This document shows positions 7,697 to 16,208 of a stretch of DNA of 24,723 nt, piece by piece. The stretch's first letter is position 1. Each line of letters opens with the position of its first letter. A program made the position numbers and the translations under genes. The stretch is from Gaiellasilicea sp035556515 (GTDB lineage Bacteria > Actinomycetota > Thermoleophilia > Gaiellales > Gaiellaceae). The notes beneath the pieces are model-generated. The model saw nothing but the letters and a program-made list of their open reading frames with translations, did not search any database and had not been told where the DNA came from. The DNA lies in assembly GCA_035556515.1 (NCBI GenBank), contig DATMEO010000043.1:1-24723 (forward strand). Reading direction: 5' to 3'.

Positions 7697-9196
7697 ATGC
7701 TCACTGCGGTTATGACGCTGGTTGGACTCTCGATCGGCGCTGCCGTGGCGACGGGACTGCTGATGCTGCGCAGCGGCTCGCGCGTGCACGTGGCCGAGCG
7801 GGAGGCCGAGACGATCCGCCGGGAAGCTCAGATCGAGGCACGCGAGCTGGCGGTGAAGCTGCGCGCGGAGATCGAGACCGAGGTGCGGGACCGGCGCGCG
7901 GAGGCCGCCCGGATCGAGGAGCAGATCACGGCCGCCGAGCACGAGCTCGGGCGACAGCAGACGGAGGTCGAGCGTCGCGAGCAGGGGCTGAACGACCGCG
8001 AGGTGCACGTCAAGCAGCTCCAGGAGGACTTGAAGGCGGCGAAGGACGAGGCGCTCGGCGAGCTCGAGCGGGTCGGGGGCCTGACGGTGGCGGAGGCGAA
8101 GAGCCACCTGCTCGAGCGCTCCCAGGACCTGATCCGGCACGAGCTCGCGAGAAGCGTCCGCCAGCAGGAGGAGGAAGCGCGGACCGAGTCCCGGCGGCGC
8201 GCCCGCGCGCTGATCGCCGACGCGCTCCAGCGCGTCGCCGCCAGTCATACGGCCGAGACGACCGTGACGGTGGTCGAGCTTCCCTCCGACGACATGAAGG
8301 GCCGGATCATCGGCCGCGAGGGCCGCAACATTCGGGCGCTCGAGCACCTCACCGGCGTCGACTTCATCATCGACGACACGCCGCAGGCCGTCGTCCTCTC
8401 CTCGTTCGACGGTCTCCGCCGCGAGGTCGCGCGCACGACGCTGGAGAAGCTGATCGAGGACGGCCGCATCCACCCGGCCCGGATCGAGGAGATGTACTAC
8501 CTCTCGAAGGCCGAGCTGGAGGACCACGTCCGCCAGGCCGGCGAGCAAGCGGTCTTCGAGGCCAAGTGCGGCGAGTTCCACGAAGAGCTCGTGAAGGTGC
8601 TGGGCCGGCTCCGCTACCGGACGAGCTACGGCCAGCACGTGCTCAAGCACACACTCGAGGTCGTGCACCTGACCGGGATCATGGCGAGCGAGCTCGGCGC
8701 GAGCGTCAAGACCGCCAAGCGCGCTGCATTGCTCCACGACATCGGCAAGGCGATGACCCACGAGGTCGAGGGGTCGCACGCGATCATCTCCGCGCAGCTG
8801 GCCAAGCGCTACGGCGAGAGCCAGGGCGTCGTGCACGCGATCGAGGCCCACCACTACGAGGTGCAGCCGCAGACGGTCGAGGCGGTGCTCCTGATCGCCG
8901 CAGACGCGATTTCTGCCTCGAGGCCGGGCGCGCGTGGCGAGAGTCTCGAGCACTACATCAAGCGGCTGGGCGCGCTCGAGGAGATCGCGACCGCGAAGCC
9001 CGGTGTCGCGAAGGCGTACGCGCTCCAGGCCGGCCGCGAGATCCGCGTCATGGTCGAGCCGACCGAGGTCGACGACGATGGCGCCGTCCTCCTCTCGCAC
9101 GAGATCGCCCGCGAGATCGAGGACCAGCTCGAGTACCCGGGCCAGGTGAAGGTGACCGTGATCCGGGAGTCGCGCGCGACCGAGATCGCCAAGTAA
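7697..9196 (+). CDS. rny: Ribonuclease Y
   Basis: This 499-residue membrane-anchored endoribonuclease starts mRNA decay in many bacteria that lack or supplement RNase E. It has an N-terminal membrane helix (about 3-25), a long charged coiled coil (about 30-170), a KH RNA-binding domain with DMKGRIIGREGRNIRALEHL near residue 200, and an HD phosphohydrolase domain with LLHDIGKA near 346. The length is typical (about 500-520). The ATG is supported by GGAGG 9 bases upstream. The last codons and stop lie in a perfect 19-base palindrome. All catalytic motifs appear intact. Confidence 0.97.
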   Translation: MLTAVMTLVGLSIGAAVATGLLMLRSGSRVHVAEREAETIRREAQIEARELAVKLRAEIETEVRDRRAEAARIEEQITAAEHELGRQQTEVERREQGLNDREVHVKQLQEDLKAAKDEALGELERVGGLTVAEAKSHLLERSQDLIRHELARSVRQQEEEARTESRRRARALIADALQRVAASHTAETTVTVVELPSDDMKGRIIGREGRNIRALEHLTGVDFIIDDTPQAVVLSSFDGLRREVARTTLEKLIEDGRIHPARIEEMYYLSKAELEDHVRQAGEQAVFEAKCGEFHEELVKVLGRLRYRTSYGQHVLKHTLEVVHLTGIMASELGASVKTAKRAALLHDIGKAMTHEVEGSHAIISAQLAKRYGESQGVVHAIEAHHYEVQPQTVEAVLLIAADAISASRPGARGESLEHYIKRLGALEEIATAKPGVAKAYALQAGREIRVMVEPTEVDDDGAVLLSHEIAREIEDQLEYPGQVKVTVIRESRATEIAK

Positions 9197-9209
9197 CAGT
9201 CTGTTACTT
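9191..9209. promoter_or_regulatory. Perfect 19-base palindrome between rny and miaB
   Basis: AAGTAACAG, a single T, then CTGTTACTT form two perfect 9-base arms. The left arm includes the rny stop TAA. The sequence is AT-rich compared with its surroundings, has no T run after it and has almost no loop, so it looks more like an operator for a dimeric DNA-binding protein than a terminator. It lies 11 bases before the -10 box proposed for miaB, a good place for a repressor. Confidence 0.5.
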
Positions 9210-9219
9210 GGCACCGGGC

Positions 9220-9225
9220 TAGACT
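9220..9225 (+). promoter_or_regulatory. Candidate -10 box for miaB
   Basis: TAGACT lies 9 bases before the miaB ATG (9235), so the transcript would have almost no leader. No Shine-Dalgarno sequence is present between them. No -35 box is evident; the palindrome at 9191-9209 covers the position where one would be. Confidence 0.4.
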
Positions 9226-9234
9226 GAGCGGCCG

Positions 9235-10554
9235 ATGAAGCGGTACCACGTCACCACCTTCGGCTGCCAGATGAACGCCCACGATTCCGAGCGGATCAAG
9301 GGCATGCTCGAGTCGCTCGGGCTCGGTGAGGCGACCGCTCAGGAGGACGCCGACGTGCTCGTCTTCAACACCTGCACGATCCGCGAGAAGCCGGACACGA
9401 AGCTGGCCGCCTACCTCGGCGACGCGGGTGCGCGGAAGCGGCAGAACCCGGAGCTCGTCGTCGCGGTTGGCGGCTGCTACGCCGAGGCGCAGCGGGAGCG
9501 GATCTTCGAGCTCTACCCGCAGGTCGACGTCGCGTTCGGCCCCGGCTCGATCCCGCATCTCGGCGAGTGGATCGGCGCCGGCGGACACGCGCCGCGCGGG
9601 CGCTTCGGCACGCACGAGCACTTCGCCGGCGACCTGCCGATGCACCGCGAGCGCATCTTCAGCGCCTGGGTGCAGGTCTCGATGGGCTGCAACTCCAAGT
9701 GCGCGTACTGCATCGTCCCCGCCGTGCGCGGGCGCGAGCAGAGCCGCCGGCCCGGCGAGATCGTCGCCGAGGTGACGCGGCTCGCAGCCGACGGGGTCAA
9801 GGAGATCACCCTCCTAGGCCAGAACGTCAACTCCTGGGGCCGTGACCTGCGCCCCGACCTGGAGACCGAGTTCGGGGAGCTGCTGCGCGCCTGCGACGCC
9901 GTCGACGGGATCGAGCGGATCCGCTTCACGAGCCCTCATCCGAAGGACTTCCGCGACCCGGTGATCGCCGCGATGGCGGAGTGCGAGGCCGTCTGCGAGC
10001 AGGTCCACCTGCCGCTCCAGTCGGGCTCGAGCCGGATCCTGAAGGCGATGCGCCGCACCTACGACCGCGACCGCTACCTGACGCTCGTCGCGAAGCTGCG
10101 CGACGCGATCCCGGGGCTCGCGCTCGGCACCGACGTGATCGTCGGCTTCCCGGGGGAGACGGACGCGGACTTCGACGAGACCCTCGCGGTCGTCGAGAAC
10201 GTGCGCTACGACAGCGCCTTCACCTTCATCTACTCGCCGCGGCAGGGCACCGAGGCGGCGGCGATGCCGGATCAGGTGCCGGAGGAGGTCAAGCATGAGC
10301 GCCTCGAGCGACTCGTCGACGTCGTCCAGCGGATCGCGGCCGAGAAGAACGCCGCCCGTGTCGGCACGGTCGAGGAGGTGCTCGTCGAAGGGACGAGCCG
10401 CACCGATGCAACCCTCGTGCGCGGCCGCACGCGCGGGAACGTCACCGTCAATTTCGCCGGTGGCGCCGAGCCGGGCGCGCTCGTCGACGTCCTGATCGAG
10501 AGCGCGACCTCGACGACCCTCCGCGGTGCCCAGCGGACGGCGGTGGCGGCATGA
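9235..10554 (+). CDS. miaB: tRNA-2-methylthio-N6-dimethylallyladenosine synthase MiaB
   Basis: This 439-residue radical-SAM methylthiotransferase adds the 2-methylthio group to i6A37 in tRNA. The N-terminal UPF0004 domain has its three cluster cysteines at residues 11, 47 and 81 (FGCQMN, FNTCTIRE, VGGCYAE). The radical-SAM CxxxCxxC is at Cys152, Cys156 and Cys159. Downstream motifs LLGQNVNSWG, HLPLQSGS and GTDVIVGFPGET are present, followed by a C-terminal TRAM domain. The i6A substrate is made by miaA, two genes downstream. The stop overlaps the epimerase start (ATGA). Confidence 0.97.
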   Translation: MKRYHVTTFGCQMNAHDSERIKGMLESLGLGEATAQEDADVLVFNTCTIREKPDTKLAAYLGDAGARKRQNPELVVAVGGCYAEAQRERIFELYPQVDVAFGPGSIPHLGEWIGAGGHAPRGRFGTHEHFAGDLPMHRERIFSAWVQVSMGCNSKCAYCIVPAVRGREQSRRPGEIVAEVTRLAADGVKEITLLGQNVNSWGRDLRPDLETEFGELLRACDAVDGIERIRFTSPHPKDFRDPVIAAMAECEAVCEQVHLPLQSGSSRILKAMRRTYDRDRYLTLVAKLRDAIPGLALGTDVIVGFPGETDADFDETLAVVENVRYDSAFTFIYSPRQGTEAAAMPDQVPEEVKHERLERLVDVVQRIAAEKNAARVGTVEEVLVEGTSRTDATLVRGRTRGNVTVNFAGGAEPGALVDVLIESATSTTLRGAQRTAVAA

Positions 10555-11573
10555 AAGTCCTGCTCACCGGCTCGTCCGGGCAGATCGGCACCAACCTGGC
10601 GCTCCGGCTCCTTGCTGACGGCCACGAGGTCTTCGGCGTCGACCAACGCGTGAACACCTGGACGGACGAGTTCCGCTACCTGATCCAGGACCTCTCCGGC
10701 CAGTACCCGGCCTTCCCTGACGGGATCGGCGGCGTCCCCTATCCCGAGACGGACGTCGTCGTCCACCTGGCTGCCCACGCGAAGGTGCACCAGCTCGTCG
10801 CGCATCCGCACCGCGCGCTCGAGAACACGATGATGACCTTCAACGTGCTCGAGTACTGCCGGCAGCGCCAGCTGCCGCTCGTCTTCTCCTCGACACGCGA
10901 GGTGTACGGCGACGTCCACCGCTTCGAGGGCTACGGCGAGGACACGGCCGACTTCGCGTTCACGGAGAGCCCCTACTCGGCCTCGAAGATCGCGAGCGAG
11001 GCTTTCATCTACGCCTACGCGCGCTGCTACGGGCTCAGGTACCTCGCCTTCCGTTTCTCGAACGTCTACGGACGTTACGACAACGACCTGCACCGGATGT
11101 CCCGCGTGCTGCCGCTGTTCATCCACGCGATGTCCCGAGACGAGCCGATCACCGTCTTCGGCGGCGCCGACAAGGTGCTCGACTTCACCTACGTCGACGA
11201 CTGCGTCGACGGGATCACGCGCGGAATCGAGGCGCTTGTCGACGGCCGCGTCACGAACGAGACGATCAACTTGGCGTTCGGCGAGGGCAATACGCTCGTC
11301 CGCGCTGCCGAGCTGATCGCGGCCGAGCTGGACGTCGAGCCGACGATGACGATCGCGCCGTCACTTCTCGGTGAGGTGACGCGCTACGTGGCCGACATCC
11401 GCAAAGCGCGCGACCTGCTCGGCTGGGAGCCGCAGGTTCCGCTCGACGAGGGGATTCCGCGCGCGGTCGCCTGGTTCCAGGAGCACCGCGCCGCCAACCC
11501 GGACGAGAACCGTCCGGTCGTGAACGAGGGCGACTCGGTTGGCTGGAAGGCTGTTGCCGGCGGCGCAGGATGA
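10551..11573 (+). CDS. NAD-dependent epimerase/dehydratase
   Basis: This 340-residue extended short-chain dehydrogenase is of the UDP-sugar epimerase type. The NAD-binding GSSGQIG is at residues 7-13, the catalytic YxxxK pair is Tyr142/Lys146 in PYSASK, and the preceding Ser pair is in FSSTREVYGD. The C-terminal region with FTYVDDCVDGI and DIRKARDLLGWEPQVPLDEGI is typical of nucleotide-sugar epimerases and dehydratases. The exact substrate cannot be told. It overlaps miaB by 4 bases and precedes miaA, so it interrupts a tRNA-modification pair without obvious functional connection. Confidence 0.9.
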   Translation: MKVLLTGSSGQIGTNLALRLLADGHEVFGVDQRVNTWTDEFRYLIQDLSGQYPAFPDGIGGVPYPETDVVVHLAAHAKVHQLVAHPHRALENTMMTFNVLEYCRQRQLPLVFSSTREVYGDVHRFEGYGEDTADFAFTESPYSASKIASEAFIYAYARCYGLRYLAFRFSNVYGRYDNDLHRMSRVLPLFIHAMSRDEPITVFGGADKVLDFTYVDDCVDGITRGIEALVDGRVTNETINLAFGEGNTLVRAAELIAAELDVEPTMTIAPSLLGEVTRYVADIRKARDLLGWEPQVPLDEGIPRAVAWFQEHRAANPDENRPVVNEGDSVGWKAVAGGAG

Positions 11574-12495
11574 GCGTCCGCAGGAGCGGACGCCCATCGC
11601 GCAAAGACCCCTGAAGGGGGCCGCGAGCGGCCCCGGCGTCGCCGTCATCGGCGTCTTTGGGCCGACCGCGTCGGGCAAGACGGCCGTGGCCGAGGCGATC
11701 GCGGAGCGAATCCCGGCCGAGCTCGTCTCCGCCGATTCGATGCAGATCTACCGGGGGTTGCCGATCCTGACGAACCAGGACGCCAGCGCGCGGCTCGTGG
11801 GGATCTGGCCCCTCGACCGCCAGGGAACCGTCGGCGAGTACCAGCGGCTCGCGCACGCCGCGATCGACGAGATCGCCGCCGCCGGCAAGACGCCCGTGGT
11901 CGTCGGCGGCTCGGGGCTCTGGTTCCAGGCGGCGCTGACGGACGTCCGTCTGCCTGCCGATGCCCCGCCGGATGCACGAGTGCGCTGGGAGCGGCTTTAC
12001 GACCGCCGCGGGCCGGCGACGGCGCACGCAGTGCTGGAGCGGCGAGACCCACGCGCGGCAGCGCGCATCCACCCAAACGACCGCAAGCGCGTCGTGCGGG
12101 CGCTCGAGCTGTGGCAGGCGGGCGGCACGCTCGTGCCCGAGCAGCCACGCCTCTGGGCCGCGGCGCTCAGGCTGCCGACGCTCGTGGTCGGCCTCGACGC
12201 TACGGGCGAGACGCTGACCGCGCGGATTCGCGGTCGCGCTCGGGCGATGTTCGATCAGGGCGTGGAAGCCGAGGTGCGCGCCGCGGGAGAGGTGACGCCG
12301 CAAGTGCTCGGCTTGGATGCGGTGCGGACGCTTCCCCGCGAGGACGCGATCGCCGAGCTCGAGCGTGCGACGTTGCGCTTCGCCGCCTACCAGCGCAAAT
12401 GGATGCGCCGGATCCCGGGCATCGTCATGATCGACGCGGAACGGACTGCGGGAGAGGTGGCGGATGCGATTCTGGAAGTGGCACGCGCTCGGTAA
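11554..12495 (+). CDS. miaA: tRNA dimethylallyltransferase MiaA
   Basis: This enzyme transfers the dimethylallyl group to A37 of tRNA, the step before MiaB. The P-loop GPTASGKT is followed by AELVSADSMQIYRGLPILT, QGTVGEYQRLAHAAIDEI, VVGGSGLWFQA and the C-terminal FAAYQRKWMRR. The start is uncertain. No ATG or GTG lies near the P-loop; TTG at 11554 has GGAAGG 5 bases upstream and is chosen, while TTG 11539 and CTG 11611 are alternatives. With the chosen start the protein is 313 residues, has a non-conserved extension of about 28 residues before the P-loop, and overlaps the end of the epimerase gene. Hairpin-forming sequence lies inside that extension. Confidence 0.9.
   Translation: MPAAQDERPQERTPIAQRPLKGAASGPGVAVIGVFGPTASGKTAVAEAIAERIPAELVSADSMQIYRGLPILTNQDASARLVGIWPLDRQGTVGEYQRLAHAAIDEIAAAGKTPVVVGGSGLWFQAALTDVRLPADAPPDARVRWERLYDRRGPATAHAVLERRDPRAAARIHPNDRKRVVRALELWQAGGTLVPEQPRLWAAALRLPTLVVGLDATGETLTARIRGRARAMFDQGVEAEVRAAGEVTPQVLGLDAVRTLPREDAIAELERATLRFAAYQRKWMRRIPGIVMIDAERTAGEVADAILEVARAR
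11574..11634 (+). promoter_or_regulatory. Hairpin cluster at the epimerase/miaA junction
   Basis: Directly after the epimerase stop there is a perfect 8-base-pair stem, GCGTCCGC/GCGGACGC with an AGGA loop (11574-11593). Next come CCCC-TGAA-GGGG (11608-11619) and a perfect stem GGGGCCGC/GCGGCCCC (11617-11634). The last two share the same G run, so they exclude each other. No T run follows. This could be an attenuator or translation-control structure for miaA, or a partial terminator. Confidence 0.5.
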
Positions 12496-13215
12496 CAGCT
12501 ACCTCGTCGTCGAGGAGGCGATGGCGCCCGAGCTGGCACGACGACTCTGCGACATCCGCTACGGCGTCGGTTCCGACGGCATCGTCGAGGTGGTAGCGGC
12601 GAACGGTGCCCGGGCCGAGATCGTGATCTGGAACCCCGACGGATCGGTCGCCGAGTTCTCCGGCAACGGCAGCCGCATCGCCGCCGCCTGGCTGGGTGCC
12701 CGGGCCGGGACGCCGCAGGTGACGGTCGCCGTCGACGGTCGCGCCTACCCGGCGGCGATCCGGCAGGACGGCACCGTCGCGATGGGGATGGGCGACGTCG
12801 AGGTGGGTGAGACCGAGACGATCGAGCTCGGCAACGAGCGGATCGAGCTGACCGCGGTCTCGGTCGGCAACCCGCACGCCGTGGTACGCCACGCCTCCGA
12901 CCGCGAGGAGCTGCTCCGGCTCGGCCCGCTGATCGAGCGGCACGTGCGCTTCCCCGCACGGACGAACGTCCAGCTCGTCCGTGTCGACGGCCAGAACGAG
13001 CTGAACGTGCTCATCTGGGAGCGGGGGGTCGGCGAGACGAGCGCCTCCGGCTCGAGCGCGGTCGCCGCCGCCGCCGCGGCCGTCGCGAACGGCTGGTGCG
13101 AGAGCCCCGTAACGGTCCGCATGCCCGGCGGCGAGCTTCGGGTCGAGCTGGACGATGAGGCGCGGATCACGCTCGTCGGCCCGGCGGAGGAGATCTGCGA
13201 GGGCGAGCTGCGCCG

Positions 13216-13219
<4 letters not shown>
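12464..13219 (+). CDS. dapF: Diaminopimelate epimerase family protein with both catalytic Cys replaced by Ser
   Basis: This 251-residue protein of the DapF fold would convert LL- to meso-diaminopimelate. Family landmarks are clear: HALGNSYLVVE at the start, WNPDGSVAEFSGNGSR at about 57-71, VGNPHAVV at 134-141 and WERGVGETSASGSSA at 185-199. The two acid/base residues, normally Cys in CGNG and ACGTG, are Ser66 (TCC) and Ser195 (TCC). It overlaps the end of miaA by 32 bases. Its stop shares the four bases CTAG with the convergent dapD stop. The dapDCE genes opposite support a role in the same pathway, but epimerase activity with Ser at both positions is not assured; a related racemase, or a Ser-variant lineage of DapF, is possible. 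Confidence 0.85.
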
Positions 13220-13958
<739 letters not shown>

Positions 13959-13962
<4 letters not shown>

Positions 13963-15107
13963 AGCACGCGCTCCAGGATCTCGACCGCGTGGGCGCACTC
14001 CTCCTCGGAGGGGACGAGCGCGACGCGGAAGTAGCCCTCGCCGGCGGCGCCGAGGTAGGAGCCGGGTGCGACGAGGACCCCCTGCTCGAGCAATCGATCT
14101 GCGAACGATTCCGACGTCTCGCCCTCCGGAACCCGGACCCAGATGTACATCGTCGCCTCACTGCCGGCGACGCGAAGGCCCTTGCGCTCGAAGAGGTCGA
14201 GGAAGAGCGCGCGCTTACGGCCGTAGCGCGCGCGTGTCTCCGCGACGTGCTCCTCGTCGCTCCAGGCGACGATCGACGCACGCTGGACGAACTCCTGCGG
14301 CGCCGTGCCGACGGTGGGCCGGAACGCCTTCAGCGCCGAGATCAGAGCCGGATCTCCGGCCGCGAAGCCGCTGCGATAGCCGGTCATCGAGCTGCGCTTC
14401 GAGAGCGTGTTGAAAACGACGACGTTCGTCCGGTCGGCCAGTTGCAGGGCCGACGCCGGCGGCTCGTCGAACCAGAGCTCCGTGTAAGCCTCGTCGGAGG
14501 CGACGACGAAGCCGTGCTCCCGCGCGAGCGCCGCGAGTCGCTCGTAGAACGCGAGCGGCGCGGTCGCTGCGGTCGGGTTGTTCGGATAGTTGACCCAGAA
14601 GACCGCCAGCCGAGCCCAGGTCTCGTCGTCGATCGCATCGAGGTCGGGCAGGAAGCCGTGCTCTTCGCGCAGCGGCAGCGGCAACGGCTGCGCGTGCGCA
14701 AAGAGGGCGCCGCGCTCGTAGACCGGGTAGCCGGGATCGGTGTAGGCGACCGTGTCGCGCGCACCGTCAGCGTCGACGACCGCGAGTGCGAACGTGAAGA
14801 TCGCCTCCTTGCTCCCGAGCGTCGGGATGATCTCCGTCTCAGGATCGAGCGTCGTCTCGAAGCGGCGCTTCGCCCAGGCCGCGATCGCCTCGCGCAGCTC
14901 CGGCAGCCCCACTGCCGCCGGGTAGCCCATCCGGTCGCGGAGCCCGTCGATCAGCGCCTGGCGGATCTTCGGGTCGGTCGGTTCGCGCGGGTCGCCCATG
15001 CCGAAGTCGATCACGTCGATCCCGCGTTCCCGTACCCGCCGCGCAGCCTCGTTCAGGCGCACGAACGGGTAGGTCGTCTGGCGCTCGAGGATGGGGGAGA
15101 CGGGCAC
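13959..15107 (-). CDS. dapC: Succinyldiaminopimelate transaminase
   Basis: This 382-residue class I/II aminotransferase has PLP-binding Lys237 in NTLSKRSSMTGYRSGF, Asn177 in NYPNNPT and Asp205/Tyr208 in VVASDEAYTEL. The start FVRLNEAARRVRERGIDVIDFGMGDP is typical of the DapC branch. Placement between dapE and dapD makes N-succinyl-2-amino-6-ketopimelate the likely substrate. The GTG start at 15107 lies 2 bases after the dapE stop, and the end overlaps dapD, so the three genes form one transcription unit. Confidence 0.93.
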
Positions 15108-15109
15108 GG

Positions 15110-16180
15110 CTAGACGCTACCCGTGACGAAGCGCCAGAGCGCCGTGAAGGCCCGCTCGAGCGCCGCGATCTCGATCTGCTCGTCCCGCCGGTGTGCGTAC
15201 CGCGTCGCACCGGGTCCGAAGTTGACGGCGTCGATGCCGCGGGACGTGAAGTCGGCCACGTTCGTCCACGCCTGCTTCGGCTCCAATGCGAGGTCGCCGG
15301 AAGCGCGCAGGCGCTGCACCAGCGGCGAGTCGGTGACGACCCGTGCCGGCGGTGAGTCGCCCGCGTGCTCGTAGGTCGCTCCCTCGGGGACGAGGCTGCG
15401 GAGATAGGCGTCCGCACTCGCGGGCGAGCGGTCGGGCGCATAGCGGAAGTTGACGTTCGCCTCGACGCGGTCCGGGATCACGTTCGTCGCGATCCCGCCC
15501 TCGATCCGCGTGATGCTGGCGACCTCGGTGAAGGTGAGCCCGCCGATCTCGACCGGCCGTGGCTCGATCGACGCGTACGCGCGCAACCCATCCAGCGCCT
15601 TCTCGATCGCGTTCTCGGCCGTCCACGGCCGCGCCGAGTGGCCGCTGACGCCGCGAAAGATGAGTCGTGCGTTCAGGTTGCCGAGGCAGCCGGCCTGGAT
15701 CGTGGTGTCGGTCGGCTCGAGCAGGATCGCGAGCTCAGCGTCGTGCACGACGCGCGAGTTGTCGAACAGGTGCGGGAGCGGGCTGAACTCGGCGGGCAGC
15801 TCCTCCTTGCCGAACGCGAGCAGGGCGAGGTCGACCTCTGTCTCCACGCCTTCGAGCTCCCGTGCCAGCTCGAGCATCACCGCGAGCCCGCCTTTCATAT
15901 CGCTCGCGCCCAGCCCGACGACGGCGCCGTTCTCGATCCGTCCGGGAACGTTCTCCTGGGCAGGGACGGTGTCGTAGTGGCCCGCGAGCACGACCAGGGG
16001 CCTGCCCTCGCGCCGCGGCCGTGCCCAGACGAACGCATCCTCGGCCTCGTACTCGGCCTCGAACGAGGCCGGGACGAGCGAGCGGACATGGTCGGCGATC
16101 TCCGCTTCGTGCCGGCTCTCGGAGGGAATGTTGACGAGCTCGAGCGTGCGCTCGGCCAGCCGGTTCGCGAGATCGAGCAT
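15110..16180 (-). CDS. dapE: Succinyl-diaminopimelate desuccinylase
   Basis: This 356-residue M20-family metallohydrolase releases succinate to give LL-diaminopimelate. Metal ligands and catalytic residues are visible: His68 and Asp70 in GHYDTVP, Asp94 in LGASDMKGG, and the Glu126/Glu127 pair in FGKEELP. The dimerisation region with GVSGHSARPWTAENAIEKA is present. ATG 16180 is chosen because homology starts there; in-frame TTG 16189 and GTG 16198 are alternatives. It is the first gene of the leftward dap operon and is divergent from hflX, with only 28 bases between the starts. Confidence 0.94.
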   Translation of the reverse strand: MLDLANRLAERTLELVNIPSESRHEAEIADHVRSLVPASFEAEYEAEDAFVWARPRREGRPLVVLAGHYDTVPAQENVPGRIENGAVVGLGASDMKGGLAVMLELARELEGVETEVDLALLAFGKEELPAEFSPLPHLFDNSRVVHDAELAILLEPTDTTIQAGCLGNLNARLIFRGVSGHSARPWTAENAIEKALDGLRAYASIEPRPVEIGGLTFTEVASITRIEGGIATNVIPDRVEANVNFRYAPDRSPASADAYLRSLVPEGATYEHAGDSPPARVVTDSPLVQRLRASGDLALEPKQAWTNVADFTSRGIDAVNFGPGATRYAHRRDEQIEIAALERAFTALWRFVTGSV

Positions 16181-16195
16181 CTGACGCAAGCGTGG

Positions 16196-16201
16196 CACAA
16201 T
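16196..16201 (+). promoter_or_regulatory. Candidate -10 box for hflX in the 28-base divergent gap
   Basis: CACAAT ends 7 bases before the hflX GTG (16209), giving the same leaderless spacing as at 3322-3335. The opposite strand reads ATTGTG here and could serve the divergent dapE. The two promoters would have to overlap, so transcription of the two genes may compete. Confidence 0.4.
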
Positions 16202-16208
16202 CCCCCAG

